Shown here in pieces: positions 1 to 5,371 of a stretch of 6,782 nt of DNA (positions are counted from its first letter, which is position 1; each line of letters opens with the position of its first letter). Origin of the DNA: an archaeon (lineage in GTDB: Archaea; Thermoproteota; Nitrososphaeria; Nitrososphaerales; UBA183). Position numbers and translations under genes: made by a program. Location of the stretch: positions 1 to 6,782 of the forward strand of contig JAJYNM010000035.1 of assembly GCA_021786335.1 (NCBI GenBank), in the 5' to 3' direction. The notes below the pieces were generated by a model, which saw only the letters and a program-made list of their open reading frames with translations, made no database searches and had not been told where the DNA came from.

Positions 1-2
1 TC

Positions 3-2279
3 TCGAGCCTCGTCCCTGTGACGCTTCTCGACGGCTTCCTTCCGAGGTCTGAGGGAGGTTTCGCCGAAGCCATATCCGCGTCGTCTCTCACCACATCAGA
101 GTCGCCGTTCGTCGTCTTGGAAGGGGTGAAATCCGCCTCCGGGGAAGGATTCACCCACAACCTGGTGGTGGGTTCCATCACCCCCTCGGCCCTCACTTCC
201 ACGGGGAGCCTGAACGTGGCAGCGCTCTTCGGCAGCTCGGTGACGTCGCTGACGGCCTCGGCTGGCAGCACCTCTTCAGTCATCCACGTGGAGGCCTTGG
301 GGGGGATGATCAGCTCCACCGACAACGCGACAGTGATCAACGACGCCGCCTCCTTCACCGGGACCTACTCGCTGAACCTCGCCCCAGGCCACACCATCTA
401 TAGCACCAACGCGACCATCGTCGAGCAGCCGGCCCCCCTCCTAGCCACCAGGGCGGTGGACGTAGGTGTCCTTCACACCAACGGGGACCTGGCAGTGACT
501 CTCACCTTCGCCAACCTGTCGCCCAAGGACACCATCACCAGCCTTTCCTTCTCCGACAACTGGTGGAAGAGCACTGGGGAGTTCACTTTCCTCGGTGGGA
601 ACGATTCGGTGAGTTCCGTCTCTCTGGGGCCGTCGGCCAGCGTCACCCCGGTCTACAGGCTGGAGTACACGGGGACCGCCCCTGGCTCGGTAACCATCCC
701 GGCCTCGGCGGTGAGGTACCAGTACCAGTACGGAGGGGCGACATTCAACGCGACCGCATACATCAACCCGATCAGGCTGTCGCTGGGGGCCGACGACGCC
801 GTGGTGTATGCGACCCTCCAGCCTACCCCCTCCGGGAGCCTCGGCAAAACGGTCGGCACGCCCCAGCTGTTCAACATAACGCTCGTCAACGTGGGGACCC
901 TGCCTGCGTCCTCGGTGGTCGTGGCAGGCAAGTCGGTGCCGGGCTTGGCAGCGGGGGGAGGGACCGCGACCGTAACTGTTTCGCAGTCGGCGCCGAGCAT
1001 GACGGACATTAACGTCACACAATCTTACAGCGTGGCGTACCTGGACCCCAGCGGGGTGGCGCTCAACGCCACCACGAACACCGTCTCTGATGTCTTCTCC
1101 CAGAGCGGCATGCAGGTCTCACTGCCTGTGCTCAGAGTGTCTCCGACGTTCCACGCCATCTCCACGAGCGAGACCAACCTCACGCTCAACTTCGCCGTGT
1201 CAGACATAGCCCCGGTGGGGGTGTCTGACTTCGAAGCGACCGGGACACTCCCGGCCGGGCTGGGTTGCGGCCGCGTCAGCGGTCCGGGGATGAGCTGCTC
1301 GTCAGGCACCGTCACCATATCCTACAAGACGCTCAACGCCTCAACCACGATCAGGACCTCGATGAGCTACAACATCACCGCGGGGTCCAACTACATCCTC
1401 GCGCCGTTCACCTTCACCGGCCAGGCGGCCGGGGTCCCGGTGTCCGGCTCGTCGGGCCTGGTCCCTGTCCCGGCAGGGCTGACGCTGACCAAGGAGTACT
1501 CGCCTCAGGCGCTCTTCGGCGGGATGACTTCCCTGGTGTCCGTCGTGGCTGAGAACCACGGGCCCACCCCCGTCTACAACGCGACCGTGGGCACTGCGAC
1601 GGACTCCTTCGACTCCCTGATCAACTCGAGCTCTAGCCTGCTGCACCAGACCGTCGGTTCGATCGCCGACGGAGGGAACGTGACCTTCGCCTACCGCGTG
1701 TCAGCGTCCCAGAGTTACGGGAACCAGTCCGCAGCCCCTGTCTCCGCCTCGTTCTACTTCGGCGGGACCTCCTTCTCCGTCAATGGCGGTTCGCCGACTG
1801 TCCAGATCTACCACCCCCTGTCTGCGGCCCTGACGACCTCCCCCTCGACCCCGGAGGAGGGGAAGACCTTCGCCCTCTCCGTGCAGATAACCAACCCGTC
1901 TGCCGTCCAGGTGTCGAACGTGACATTCACCCTCCCTCTCCCCCACGGGTTGAGCTTCTCCAACTTGCAGGACATGCAGGCAAATTCCAAGGGAATCACT
2001 GTCTACTTCCCCAGCCTGGGGCCCGGGGTGACTGAAGCGGCCAACGCCAGCGTGGTGGCCGGGTCCGGCCAGACGATCCCCCTGAGCGACGCCAAGCTTA
2101 CCTTCGTCTACGGAGGGACCACGATCAACGGGACGGTCCCCTCAACATCTTCGCTGACCATAGCCGAGAACATACTGATCCGCTACACCATCCCGTCTGT
2201 CTTCGTCCTGATATGCGTCCTGGCTGCGGCCTTCTACGTCAGGAAGGCGGCCGCTACCGCTCCCGCTTCCCCGAAGTGA
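3..2279 (+). CDS. Large modular surface protein with C-terminal membrane anchor (5' partial)
   Basis: The reading frame is open to the left edge, and the first GTG (base 18) is followed by no signal peptide, so I treat this as the C-terminal part of a longer secreted protein. Residues below count from that GTG (753 aa). The chain is rich in Ser, Thr, Gly, Val and Asn, with roughly 17 good N-x-S/T sequons, typical of archaeal extracellular glycoproteins. A module-end pattern of aromatic residues then G-G-x-T/S recurs near residues 128, 238, 341, 466, 581 and 698, giving about six domains of roughly 115 residues. This resembles CARDB/DUF11-type beta-sandwich repeats (COG1361-like S-layer-associated proteins). 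One hydrophobic segment at about 723-741 is followed by a basic RK and a short tail ending at TGA, consistent with an outward-facing protein with a C-terminal anchor. I see no archaeosortase PGF motif. Its 3' end overlaps the convergent inositol-phosphate synthase gene by 26 bp. Ligand and exact role are unknown. Confidence 0.75.
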   Translation, partial: SSLVPVTLLDGFLPRSEGGFAEAISASSLTTSESPFVVLEGVKSASGEGFTHNLVVGSITPSALTSTGSLNVAALFGSSVTSLTASAGSTSSVIHVEALGGMISSTDNATVINDAASFTGTYSLNLAPGHTIYSTNATIVEQPAPLLATRAVDVGVLHTNGDLAVTLTFANLSPKDTITSLSFSDNWWKSTGEFTFLGGNDSVSSVSLGPSASVTPVYRLEYTGTAPGSVTIPASAVRYQYQYGGATFNATAYINPIRLSLGADDAVVYATLQPTPSGSLGKTVGTPQLFNITLVNVGTLPASSVVVAGKSVPGLAAGGGTATVTVSQSAPSMTDINVTQSYSVAYLDPSGVALNATTNTVSDVFSQSGMQVSLPVLRVSPTFHAISTSETNLTLNFAVSDIAPVGVSDFEATGTLPAGLGCGRVSGPGMSCSSGTVTISYKTLNASTTIRTSMSYNITAGSNYILAPFTFTGQAAGVPVSGSSGLVPVPAGLTLTKEYSPQALFGGMTSLVSVVAENHGPTPVYNATVGTATDSFDSLINSSSSLLHQTVGSIADGGNVTFAYRVSASQSYGNQSAAPVSASFYFGGTSFSVNGGSPTVQIYHPLSAALTTSPSTPEEGKTFALSVQITNPSAVQVSNVTFTLPLPHGLSFSNLQDMQANSKGITVYFPSLGPGVTEAANASVVAGSGQTIPLSDAKLTFVYGGTTINGTVPSTSSLTIAENILIRYTIPSVFVLICVLAAAFYVRKAAATAPASPK
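300..2111 (+). repeat. Tandem ~115-residue protein modules in the surface protein
   Basis: This is divergent repetition at protein level, not DNA repeats. Similar module ends occur at IYSTNAT (residue ~128), YGGATFNAT (238), AYLDPSGVALNAT (341), FTFTGQAAGVPV (466), YFGGTSFSV (581) and VYGGTTINGT (698). Spacings are about 110, 103, 125, 115 and 117 residues. Each end is followed by a short hydrophobic strand and then a new module. The pattern fits tandem Ig-like/CARDB-like domains; exact boundaries are approximate. Confidence 0.5.
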
Positions 2280-3318
2280 ACTCTTCGAAGGCGGCTTTGG
2301 CCGCCGGGTATGGCATCTGGGTGGGTGGGTGCTTGAAGCAGAAGGCAGAGAGGCTCTCCAGTTGCCCCGAGACCCCCCGGTCCAAGGCCACCTTCGTCCC
2401 GCGGATGGCGTCGACCATCACACCGCCGCTGTCGTAAGCGTCTACCACGTGCAGCTTCACGTCGACCTTCACCACGCTCCCGCCGAAGTATCGCCCCTTC
2501 AGCCAGATGTAGCAGACCTTGTCGTTGTCGAGGAAGGGGACGTAGTCGCTCGGCCCTATCCTCGTCGGCACCTCGTAGGGGGACATGGCCCTCACAGCGC
2601 TTGTCTTGCTCTCCCGCTTGTCCTTCAGCCTGCTCTCTTCCAGCATGTTCAGGAAGTCGGTGTCCCCCCCTATGTTCAGCTGGTACGTCTCGTCAACCTT
2701 CACCCCCCTGTCGACGGCCATCTTGACCAGCGTCTTGTGGAGGACGGTCGCCCCGACCTGGCTCATCACGTCGTCCCCGGCCACAGGGAGCCCCGCGGCC
2801 GCGAACCTGTCGGACCAACGCTTCTCTGACGCGACGAACACCGGTATGGCGTTCACGAACGCGACCTTCGCCTCAAGGGCAGCCTCGGCGTACGCCTCGG
2901 TCGCGGCGGTGCTCCCCACCGGGAGGTAGTTCACGAGGACATCGGCGCCGCTGTCCTTCAGCTCCTGCACGACGTCCTTGGCCGGCTGTGGCGAAAGCTG
3001 CACGACGTCTTTGAGATACTTCCCTATGCCGTCATGCACCGGGCCTTTCATCACCCTGACACCCATGCTTGGGACGTCCGCGACCTTGACCGTGTTGTTA
3101 GGCGGCTGGAATATCGCCTGAGAGAGGTCCTTGCCCACCTTCTTGGCGTTGACGTCGAAGGCGGCGACGAACTCTATGTCCCTGGGGGTGTATCCTCCAA
3201 CGCTCCAGTACGTCAGCCCCTCGCCAGGCCCGTTCTTCGAGTAGTAGCGGAGCCCCTGAATCAGGGCCGAGGCGCAGTTGCCTACCCCTGCGACGGCTAC
3301 CTTGATCTTCTTGGCCAT
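2254..3318 (-). CDS. ino1: Inositol-1-phosphate synthase (inositol-3-phosphate synthase)
   Basis: It isomerises D-glucose 6-phosphate to 1D-myo-inositol 3-phosphate using bound NAD, in the cytoplasm; in archaea the product feeds inositol phospholipids or inositol-based solutes. The protein is 354 aa, the normal size of the short archaeal/actinobacterial type. Family signatures are clear: NAD-binding GVGNCAS at residues 11-17, NYLPVGS at 130-136, NAIPVFVAS at 156-164, GDDVMSQVGATVLHKTL at 181-197, QLNIGGDTDFLNM at 213-225, and the Lys-rich SRLKDKRESKT at 229-239. I chose ATG 3318 because family similarity begins there with MAKKIKVAVAG; the frame is open 107 codons further upstream, but that part is antisense-like nonsense overlapping padR. 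GATATAC centred about 29 bases upstream fits a leaderless start, although a GAGGGGG with 6-base spacing is also present. padR lies 71 bp upstream in the same direction with a perfect inverted repeat between, suggesting local control. Confidence 0.95.
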   Translation of the reverse strand: MAKKIKVAVAGVGNCASALIQGLRYYSKNGPGEGLTYWSVGGYTPRDIEFVAAFDVNAKKVGKDLSQAIFQPPNNTVKVADVPSMGVRVMKGPVHDGIGKYLKDVVQLSPQPAKDVVQELKDSGADVLVNYLPVGSTAATEAYAEAALEAKVAFVNAIPVFVASEKRWSDRFAAAGLPVAGDDVMSQVGATVLHKTLVKMAVDRGVKVDETYQLNIGGDTDFLNMLEESRLKDKRESKTSAVRAMSPYEVPTRIGPSDYVPFLDNDKVCYIWLKGRYFGGSVVKVDVKLHVVDAYDSGGVMVDAIRGTKVALDRGVSGQLESLSAFCFKHPPTQMPYPAAKAAFEEFTSGKRER

Positions 3319-3324
3319 CTTCAG

Positions 3325-3344
3325 CCCCCTCGACGACGAGGAGG
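3325..3344 (-). promoter_or_regulatory. Possible hairpin covering the ino1 Shine-Dalgarno-like sequence
   Basis: On the minus strand, CCTCCTCG (3344-3337) can pair with CGAGGGGG (3332-3325) across a TCGT loop: eight pairs, one of them G-U. The 3' arm contains the GAGGGGG that could act as ribosome binding site for ATG 3318. It matters only on transcripts that start upstream, for example read-through from padR; a leaderless transcript would lack it. The GC-rich context makes chance occurrence plausible. Confidence 0.25.
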
Positions 3345-3350
3345 GTATAT
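3345..3350 (-). promoter_or_regulatory. Candidate TATA box of ino1
   Basis: On the minus strand GATATACC is centred about 29.5 bases before the ATG at 3318, the archaeal TATA-to-TSS distance, which would make the mRNA leaderless or nearly so. An alternative TATA-like element, TAAAATAG, lies inside the inverted repeat (3357-3364); it would give a leader of about 17 bases. The sequence does not decide between them. Confidence 0.45.
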
Positions 3351-3355
3351 CGCCC

Positions 3356-3379
3356 CCTATTTTACCGTTGTAAAATAGG
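3356..3379. promoter_or_regulatory. Perfect 10-bp inverted repeat, candidate operator between padR and ino1
   Basis: The arm CCTATTTTAC (3356-3365) is matched exactly by its reverse complement at 3370-3379, with a 4-base spacer. It lies 11 bp after the padR stop and just upstream of the candidate ino1 TATA box, and it is A+T-rich in a GC-rich region. This is the form expected of a site for a dimeric winged-helix regulator, and the adjacent padR is the obvious candidate. A padR transcription terminator is less likely because no T-tract follows on the minus strand. Confidence 0.55.
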
Positions 3380-3389
3380 CCAGGGCTCA

Positions 3390-3725
3390 CTATTCGGCCA
3401 TGAGTGTCTTCAGGAACGCCGTCGCCTCTCTCACTTCCTGGCGACCGAGTTCGGTGATCTTGTAGTACTTCCTTCTGTCCTTGACCTCTGCTTTCACCAT
3501 CCCTGACCTTTCGAGGTCGTACAGCACCCGGTACGCCGTCACGCTCCCGCTCCAGAACCCGAACTTCTCGTTTATCAGCTCCCTGAGCTCGAACCCGTAC
3601 CTCTCTTCGGTCGAAAGGAGGAGGAGGATGAAGAACCACAGGTTCTCCTTCTGGACCTTCACCTTCAGCCTCTCCACAAAGCGCACCCCTGTCACTCCAG
3701 TTCCGGGTCCCGGGGACTGCAGCAT
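3390..3725 (-). CDS. PadR-family winged-helix transcriptional regulator
   Basis: This is a single-domain DNA-binding protein of 111 aa, the size of small PadR proteins lacking the extended C-terminal dimerisation arm. The winged helix spans about residues 26-95: NLWFFILLLLS helix, RYGFELRELI (42-51), recognition-helix region SGSVTAYRVLYDLERSGMV (59-77), and a basic wing DRRKYYKITELG (83-94), which matches the family pattern (R)KYYxLTxxG. The start at ATG 3725 is supported by GGGGGAG eight bases upstream; GTG 3686, preceded by GGAG, is an alternative giving 98 aa without the Gly/Pro-rich lead. It precedes ino1 in the same direction and is divergent from the Nudix gene. The effector is unknown. 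Autoregulation and control of ino1 through the inverted repeat at 3356-3379 are inferences from position. Confidence 0.85.
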   Translation of the reverse strand: MLQSPGPGTGVTGVRFVERLKVKVQKENLWFFILLLLSTEERYGFELRELINEKFGFWSGSVTAYRVLYDLERSGMVKAEVKDRRKYYKITELGRQEVREATAFLKTLMAE

Positions 3726-3771
3726 GTGAAGGGCTCCCCCTGGGGCATCAGGCCACCGACTTCCGGTGAAT

Positions 3772-3780
3772 CATATTAAT
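3772..3780. promoter_or_regulatory. TATA-like element between padR and the Nudix gene
   Basis: CATATTAAT is the only A+T-rich element between the divergent genes. On the plus strand its centre is 28 bases before GTG 3804, fitting a leaderless Nudix mRNA. Read the other way (ATTAATATG), it would place padR initiation near 3750, leaving a leader of about 25 bases that carries the GGGGGAG ribosome binding site. It may serve both genes; use on the padR side is less certain. Confidence 0.5.
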
Positions 3781-3803
3781 CCGTCGCCGCGGTCTCTGCG
3801 GCC

Positions 3804-4244
3804 GTGGAAGAGAAGTCCGCCGGGGCGGTGGTCTTCAGAGACACTCCTGGGGGTAGGATGTACCTGCTGCTCCTCAACGCCGGCCGGTGGGACTTCCCCA
3901 AGGGGGGCGTCGAAAAAGGGGAGAGCGAGCTGCAGACCGTCCTGAGAGAGGTGGAGGAGGAGACTGGGCTGAAGGGGATCGAGATAGTCCCCGGTTTCAG
4001 GAAGGTGATAGAGTACTATTACCGCCGCGACCGGAAGAACGTGCACAAGCAGGTAGTGTACATGCTCGCGTCCTCGGACACGGAGAGCGTGAGGATATCC
4101 TTCGAGCACCAGGGCTTCGGATGGTTCAGGTACGAGGAGGCGCTGAAGAGGGCCTCCTACGACAACTCGAAGTTCACATTGATGGACGCCGAGAAGTTCG
4201 TGAGGGGGGCGCTCAGAACTCCACCAGAGGGTGGGCCTTCATGA
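3804..4244 (+). CDS. Nudix hydrolase, probable bis(5'-nucleosyl)-tetraphosphatase (Ap4A hydrolase) type
   Basis: A 146-aa single-domain Nudix protein, usual for this group. The complete Nudix box Gx5Ex7REUxEExGU is at residues 34-56 (G34, E40, R48, E49, E52, E53, G55); E49, E52 and E53 are the metal ligands of the family. The N-terminus KSAGAVVFR, then YLLLL and WDFPKGG, resembles asymmetrical Ap4A hydrolases, where W-x-x-PKG precedes the box; here the usual PKGH is PKGG. The expected role is cleavage of Ap4A or related nucleotides into mononucleotides in the cytoplasm; Nudix specificity is hard to predict, so another nucleotide or 5'-cap-like substrate is possible. GTG 3804 is chosen because it sits 28 bases after a TATA-like element and directly before the conserved N-terminus. 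The last 32 bp overlap the convergent gene ending at 4213. Confidence 0.9.
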   Translation: MEEKSAGAVVFRDTPGGRMYLLLLNAGRWDFPKGGVEKGESELQTVLREVEEETGLKGIEIVPGFRKVIEYYYRRDRKNVHKQVVYMLASSDTESVRISFEHQGFGWFRYEEALKRASYDNSKFTLMDAEKFVRGALRTPPEGGPS

Positions 4245-4890
4245 GCTTCACCACCTTGATGTAGTGAAAGCCAGGCTCGTCAGTGCGCTTGACGTAGGTG
4301 GTCTCGGTGATCCTGTCGTAGGTGTACTTCAGGAACCCGGAGGGCTCTTCCTTCAGGCGAGCGTAGAAGAATATGGACGCCTCTTCATAGTCGTCGATGC
4401 GGGCGAAGGTCCCGAGGACCCACCCGCCCCCTTCCCTGAACGCGAACAGAGGCAGAGGGGGCTCTTCGAACAGGGTCTTGTAGGCGCCCACTTTCACCAG
4501 GCTCGGCACGTTCTCCACTTCGACTGACATGAACTTGTCCTGGAACCCGTCCTTCTCCTCCAGGGACTTTGGCATCTTCTGGACCCTTATCACCGGGGCG
4601 TAGAGATACGACGCGTTGCTGGCCGAGTTCACGAACTGCACCTCCTCGCCATCCCCTGTTATCCTGTAGGCGAGGAACTCGTCGACAGTCCCGTTGTCGA
4701 AGTAGTAGAAGATAGGGGTCCCCATGAACAGGTCCGCCTGGGCCGCAATCCTCGTGGCCTTCCCATGCCTGAACGCGAAGAGCGGGAATGGGGCCCTCTC
4801 GAGGGCACAGGAAAGTCTCCCGAGGTCGAGCAGCGAGTCCAGCCCGATGTAGCACGCCCCCCCGATCCTCTGGTCTTCCTTCTTCGGCAA
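4213..4890 (-). CDS. Unknown protein with two tandem PLFAFR-motif domains
   Basis: I do not recognise this family. From TTG 4890 the protein is 225 aa, soluble, with no signal peptide or membrane segment. It consists of two related halves, about residues 13-106 and 121-218, offset by 111 residues. Matching landmarks are APFPLFAFRHG (33-43) and PPLPLFAFREG (144-154), IFYY (60-63) and IFFY (173-176), FLAYRITG (72-79) and FLKYTYDRIT (186-195), EVQFV (83-87) and TTYVK (197-201), and the ends YAPVIRVQKM (97-106) and YIKVVKLM (210-217). Alternating hydrophobic and aromatic residues suggest a mainly beta fold. The frame stays open to 5055, but that part is antisense to the neighbouring gene and looks non-coding. 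TTG 4890 is preferred because it is 29-30 bases from a TATA box; GTG 4908 would lie upstream of the expected transcript start. The 3' end overlaps the Nudix gene by 32 bp. Confidence 0.75.
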   Translation of the reverse strand: MPKKEDQRIGGACYIGLDSLLDLGRLSCALERAPFPLFAFRHGKATRIAAQADLFMGTPIFYYFDNGTVDEFLAYRITGDGEEVQFVNSASNASYLYAPVIRVQKMPKSLEEKDGFQDKFMSVEVENVPSLVKVGAYKTLFEEPPLPLFAFREGGGWVLGTFARIDDYEEASIFFYARLKEEPSGFLKYTYDRITETTYVKRTDEPGFHYIKVVKLMKAHPLVEF

Positions 4891-4915
4891 CCGTAGCCCG
4901 CCGCCCACGTCTTGG

Positions 4916-4926
4916 TTATAAATAAT
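4916..4926. promoter_or_regulatory. TATA box between two divergent hypothetical genes
   Basis: TTATAAATAAT is the strongest archaeal TATA-like sequence in the window. Towards the minus strand (TTTATAA) its centre is 29-30 bases before TTG 4890, fitting leaderless initiation. Towards the plus strand it lies about 43-44 bases before GTG 4964, giving a leader of some 18 bases without a clear Shine-Dalgarno. A near-symmetrical TATA core can be used both ways, so it may drive both genes. Confidence 0.6.
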
Positions 4927-4963
4927 CGGAAGCGGAAACCGACCCGATGCGCTCCTATGACGG

Positions 4964-5371
4964 GTGTCAGCTTCTGCCTTGAGCGGGTGGAGGGACGAGA
5001 CGGCCGCGGACCTCGCGGACGCCGCCTCGAGGCTTGAGGCAGCCCTGGCTTCCATATCCGGGGAGCCTTCGCGCGAACAGGTCCGGTCGGTCTGGATGGC
5101 CTACCTGAAGGTGGAGAAGAGCGTCGCGTTCATCAGGCTCGACCTTGACGAGGAGAACCCCGGCCGCTTCGTCATCCTGAAGCAGTACGCCGTCCCCGAC
5201 GAGAGGCAGGCGCTCAAGTTCGCCCTGAGCAACCTCATGAAGGGGTCGGACAACTTCGCCCTGGGCGACTTCCGCCAGTCGCTGAAGTGGCTGCGAGAGT
5301 CGAGGAACTACCTGCGGGCCTTCCTAAGGGCCAAGCGGCTGAAGCGGGCGCGGGGGACCGGTTCCTTCTAG
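4964..5371 (+). CDS. Unknown small helical protein
   Basis: The 135-aa protein is not recognised. It is charged and almost certainly mostly alpha-helical: amphipathic stretches at about 9-31 (rich in Ala, Asp and Glu), 36-60 (EQVRSVWMAYLKVEKSVAFI), 78-94 and 98-125 (FRQSLKWLRESRNYLRAFL), with a connecting ENPGRF turn at 64-69. The C-terminus is strongly basic (RAKRLKRAR, 122-130), which could bind nucleic acid or a partner. No signal peptide or membrane segment is visible. A HEPN- or TPR-like helical bundle is conceivable from the last helix, but no catalytic Rx4-6H is present, so I make no functional claim. GTG 4964 follows an in-frame TGA at 4958 and is the first usable start; TTG 4979 is the alternative. 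It is divergent from the PLFAFR-domain gene, and its stop codon overlaps the stop of the convergent L22e-like gene. Confidence 0.75.
   Translation: MSASALSGWRDETAADLADAASRLEAALASISGEPSREQVRSVWMAYLKVEKSVAFIRLDLDEENPGRFVILKQYAVPDERQALKFALSNLMKGSDNFALGDFRQSLKWLRESRNYLRAFLRAKRLKRARGTGSF

Noticed and set aside
441..1022. Minus-strand and alternate-frame ORFs inside the surface-protein gene
   Set aside because: Arg/Gly/Pro-rich translations typical of shadows in GC-rich coding DNA; the plus-strand frame has continuous protein-like structure and sequons.
3356..3379. The palindrome as a Rho-independent-type terminator of padR
   Set aside because: The stem is A+T-rich and no T-run follows on the padR strand; its position next to the ino1 promoter fits an operator better.
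3319..3639. 107-codon upstream extension of the inositol-phosphate synthase frame
   Set aside because: Its translation is Arg/Pro/Val-rich nonsense lying over padR in another frame, and family similarity begins exactly at MAKKIKVAVAG (ATG 3318).
4947..4982. Mini-ORF of 11 codons (ATG 4947) ahead of and overlapping the helical-protein start
   Set aside because: It sits at a leaderless distance from the TATA box, so an upstream ORF is possible, but nothing beyond position supports translation and short frames like this are common by chance.
4891..5055. N-terminal extension of the PLFAFR-domain gene
   Set aside because: It is antisense to the start of the helical-protein gene, has shadow-like Ala/Ser/Arg composition, and lies upstream of the predicted transcript start.
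4964..5371. HEPN-type toxin RNase identity for the helical protein
   Set aside because: The helical pattern alone is not diagnostic, the Rx4-6H catalytic motif is absent, and the divergent neighbour does not resemble a known antitoxin.
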